Positions 63,520 to 64,000 of a stretch of 64,000 bases of DNA are shown here, one piece after another. Under the pieces are notes generated by a model, which made no database searches, was not told the origin of the DNA, and worked only from the letters and a program-made list of their open reading frames with translations. This DNA comes from Sulfuracidifex tepidarius (GTDB lineage: Archaea > Thermoproteota > Thermoprotei_A > Sulfolobales > Sulfolobaceae): assembly GCF_008326425.1 (NCBI RefSeq), contig NZ_AP018929.1, positions 2,494,875 through 2,558,874 of the forward strand, written 5' to 3'. A program made the translations under genes and the position numbers. Numbering within the stretch: the first letter of the stretch is position 1; every line of letters begins with the position of its first letter.

Positions 63520-64000
63520 CTAATAACCCTTCTCCCAAGGTACCTCCTCTACGAACGAATCACCTAGCAAGGGCTCCCACCATTCCCTGTTTTCTCTATA
63601 CCAATCAACGGTTCTCTTGAGACCTTCGTCTATAGATATTGTATCGTATTTGATAGAGGGTTTCATCTTGTAGAACCTATCATGTCCTGGTCTATCCTTG
63701 ACGAACTTGACCTTAACTTCTTTGCCTAATATGCTTCCTATCTTGTATATTATTTCTATATTACTTATACTGTGACCACCCGGAATATTATAGATCTTTC
63801 CTTTCTCTCCATTTTCTACTATTCCCTTTATTATTCTGGCAGTGTCCTCGACGTATATCCAGTCTCTAACTTGCTTTCCGTCTCCATAAACTGGAATTGG
63901 CTTATCAAAGAGTGTTCTTATTATAGTCTTTGGTATCAACTTCTCAGGAAATTGCCTTGGACCGTAATTATTAGATGGCCTAATTATCAATGCATCAACT
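63520..64000 (-). CDS. RmlB-type sugar-nucleotide dehydratase, N-terminus cut off
   Basis: The C-terminal 160 residues of an extended SDR enzyme like dTDP-glucose 4,6-dehydratase. Visible are LIIRPSNNYGPRQFPEKLIPK, the region YGDGKQVRDWIYVEDTARII, RPGHDRFYKM for substrate binding and TVDWYRENREWW at the end. The catalytic YxxxK lies beyond the right edge. The reading frame stays open to 64000. It would supply deoxysugars (rhamnose pathway) for surface or protein glycans. Confidence 0.9.
   Translation of the reverse strand, partial: VDALIIRPSNNYGPRQFPEKLIPKTIIRTLFDKPIPVYGDGKQVRDWIYVEDTARIIKGIVENGEKGKIYNIPGGHSISNIEIIYKIGSILGKEVKVKFVKDRPGHDRFYKMKPSIKYDTISIDEGLKRTVDWYRENREWWEPLLGDSFVEEVPWEKGY

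Overview
The window is chromosomal DNA of a thermoacidophilic crenarchaeon of the order Sulfolobales. The best markers are a Sul7d/Sso7d-type chromatin protein (50309-50497), a doxD/doxA pair for thiosulfate:quinone oxidoreductase (28182-29240), a zinc-type dicluster ferredoxin (34276-34590), two DUF929 proteins, archaeal translation factors, and many TATA boxes lying about 25 nt before start codons, as in leaderless transcripts. The genus cannot be fixed from the sequence alone. No rRNA, tRNA, CRISPR array or intact transposase gene was recognised.

Layout. 1-3.9 kb is an information-processing block: a MiaB-like tRNA methylthiotransferase (cut by the window edge), aIF2 beta, DUF424, an NMD3-like protein, RNase HII and a degenerate DRG/TGS GTPase. 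3.9-7.6 kb encodes the membrane platform and the ATPase of a type IV pilus-like machine without pilins. 7.9-12.4 kb holds Hsp20 preceded by a small overlapping ORF, a UbiB-like kinase, an MscS channel, 3-hydroxyacyl-CoA dehydrogenase and a 45-residue zinc ribbon. 12.7-20.5 kb has two ABC exporters, two UspA proteins and a sulfur operon (TusA-like, SQR-like, DUF1641) behind a perfect 20-bp palindrome. 20.5-29.3 kb has a membrane Ser/Thr kinase divergent from a predicted surface glycoprotein, a NicO/UreH-like permease, an MFS and 2-hydroxyacid dehydrogenase pair, and doxDA. 29.4-42.9 kb is a mosaic of transporters, DUF929 paralogues, a DEAD-box helicase, a 1-Cys peroxiredoxin and an ABC ATPase operon without an obvious classical permease.

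42.9-51.3 kb is the most unusual part. Two homologous structured non-coding elements of about 300 nt (42942-43270 on minus, 47173-47477 on plus) resemble the omegaRNA/right end of IS200/IS605-TnpB elements, but no tnpB is present. Their 3' ends face outward and bracket about 4 kb. Further right, next to the Sul7d gene, an 800-bp ORF-free stretch folds into at least one convincing structured RNA (50790-50985).

51.3-64 kb contains a C2H2 mini-protein, an MMPL/RND exporter, an m5C RNA methyltransferase, a rhodanese, a five-gene operon (ABC ATPase, permease, surface protein, DUF2203, CoxL-like molybdenum hydroxylase), two unknown convergent proteins and a partial RmlB-type sugar-nucleotide dehydratase.

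Taken together the genes suggest an aerobic sulfur oxidiser. Sulfide/persulfide (SQR, TusA, rhodanese) and thiosulfate (DoxDA) would feed electrons to quinone, while stress proteins, exporters and a surface-protein apparatus handle an acidic, metal-rich habitat. Functions are inferred from motifs and remembered families; no database search was run.
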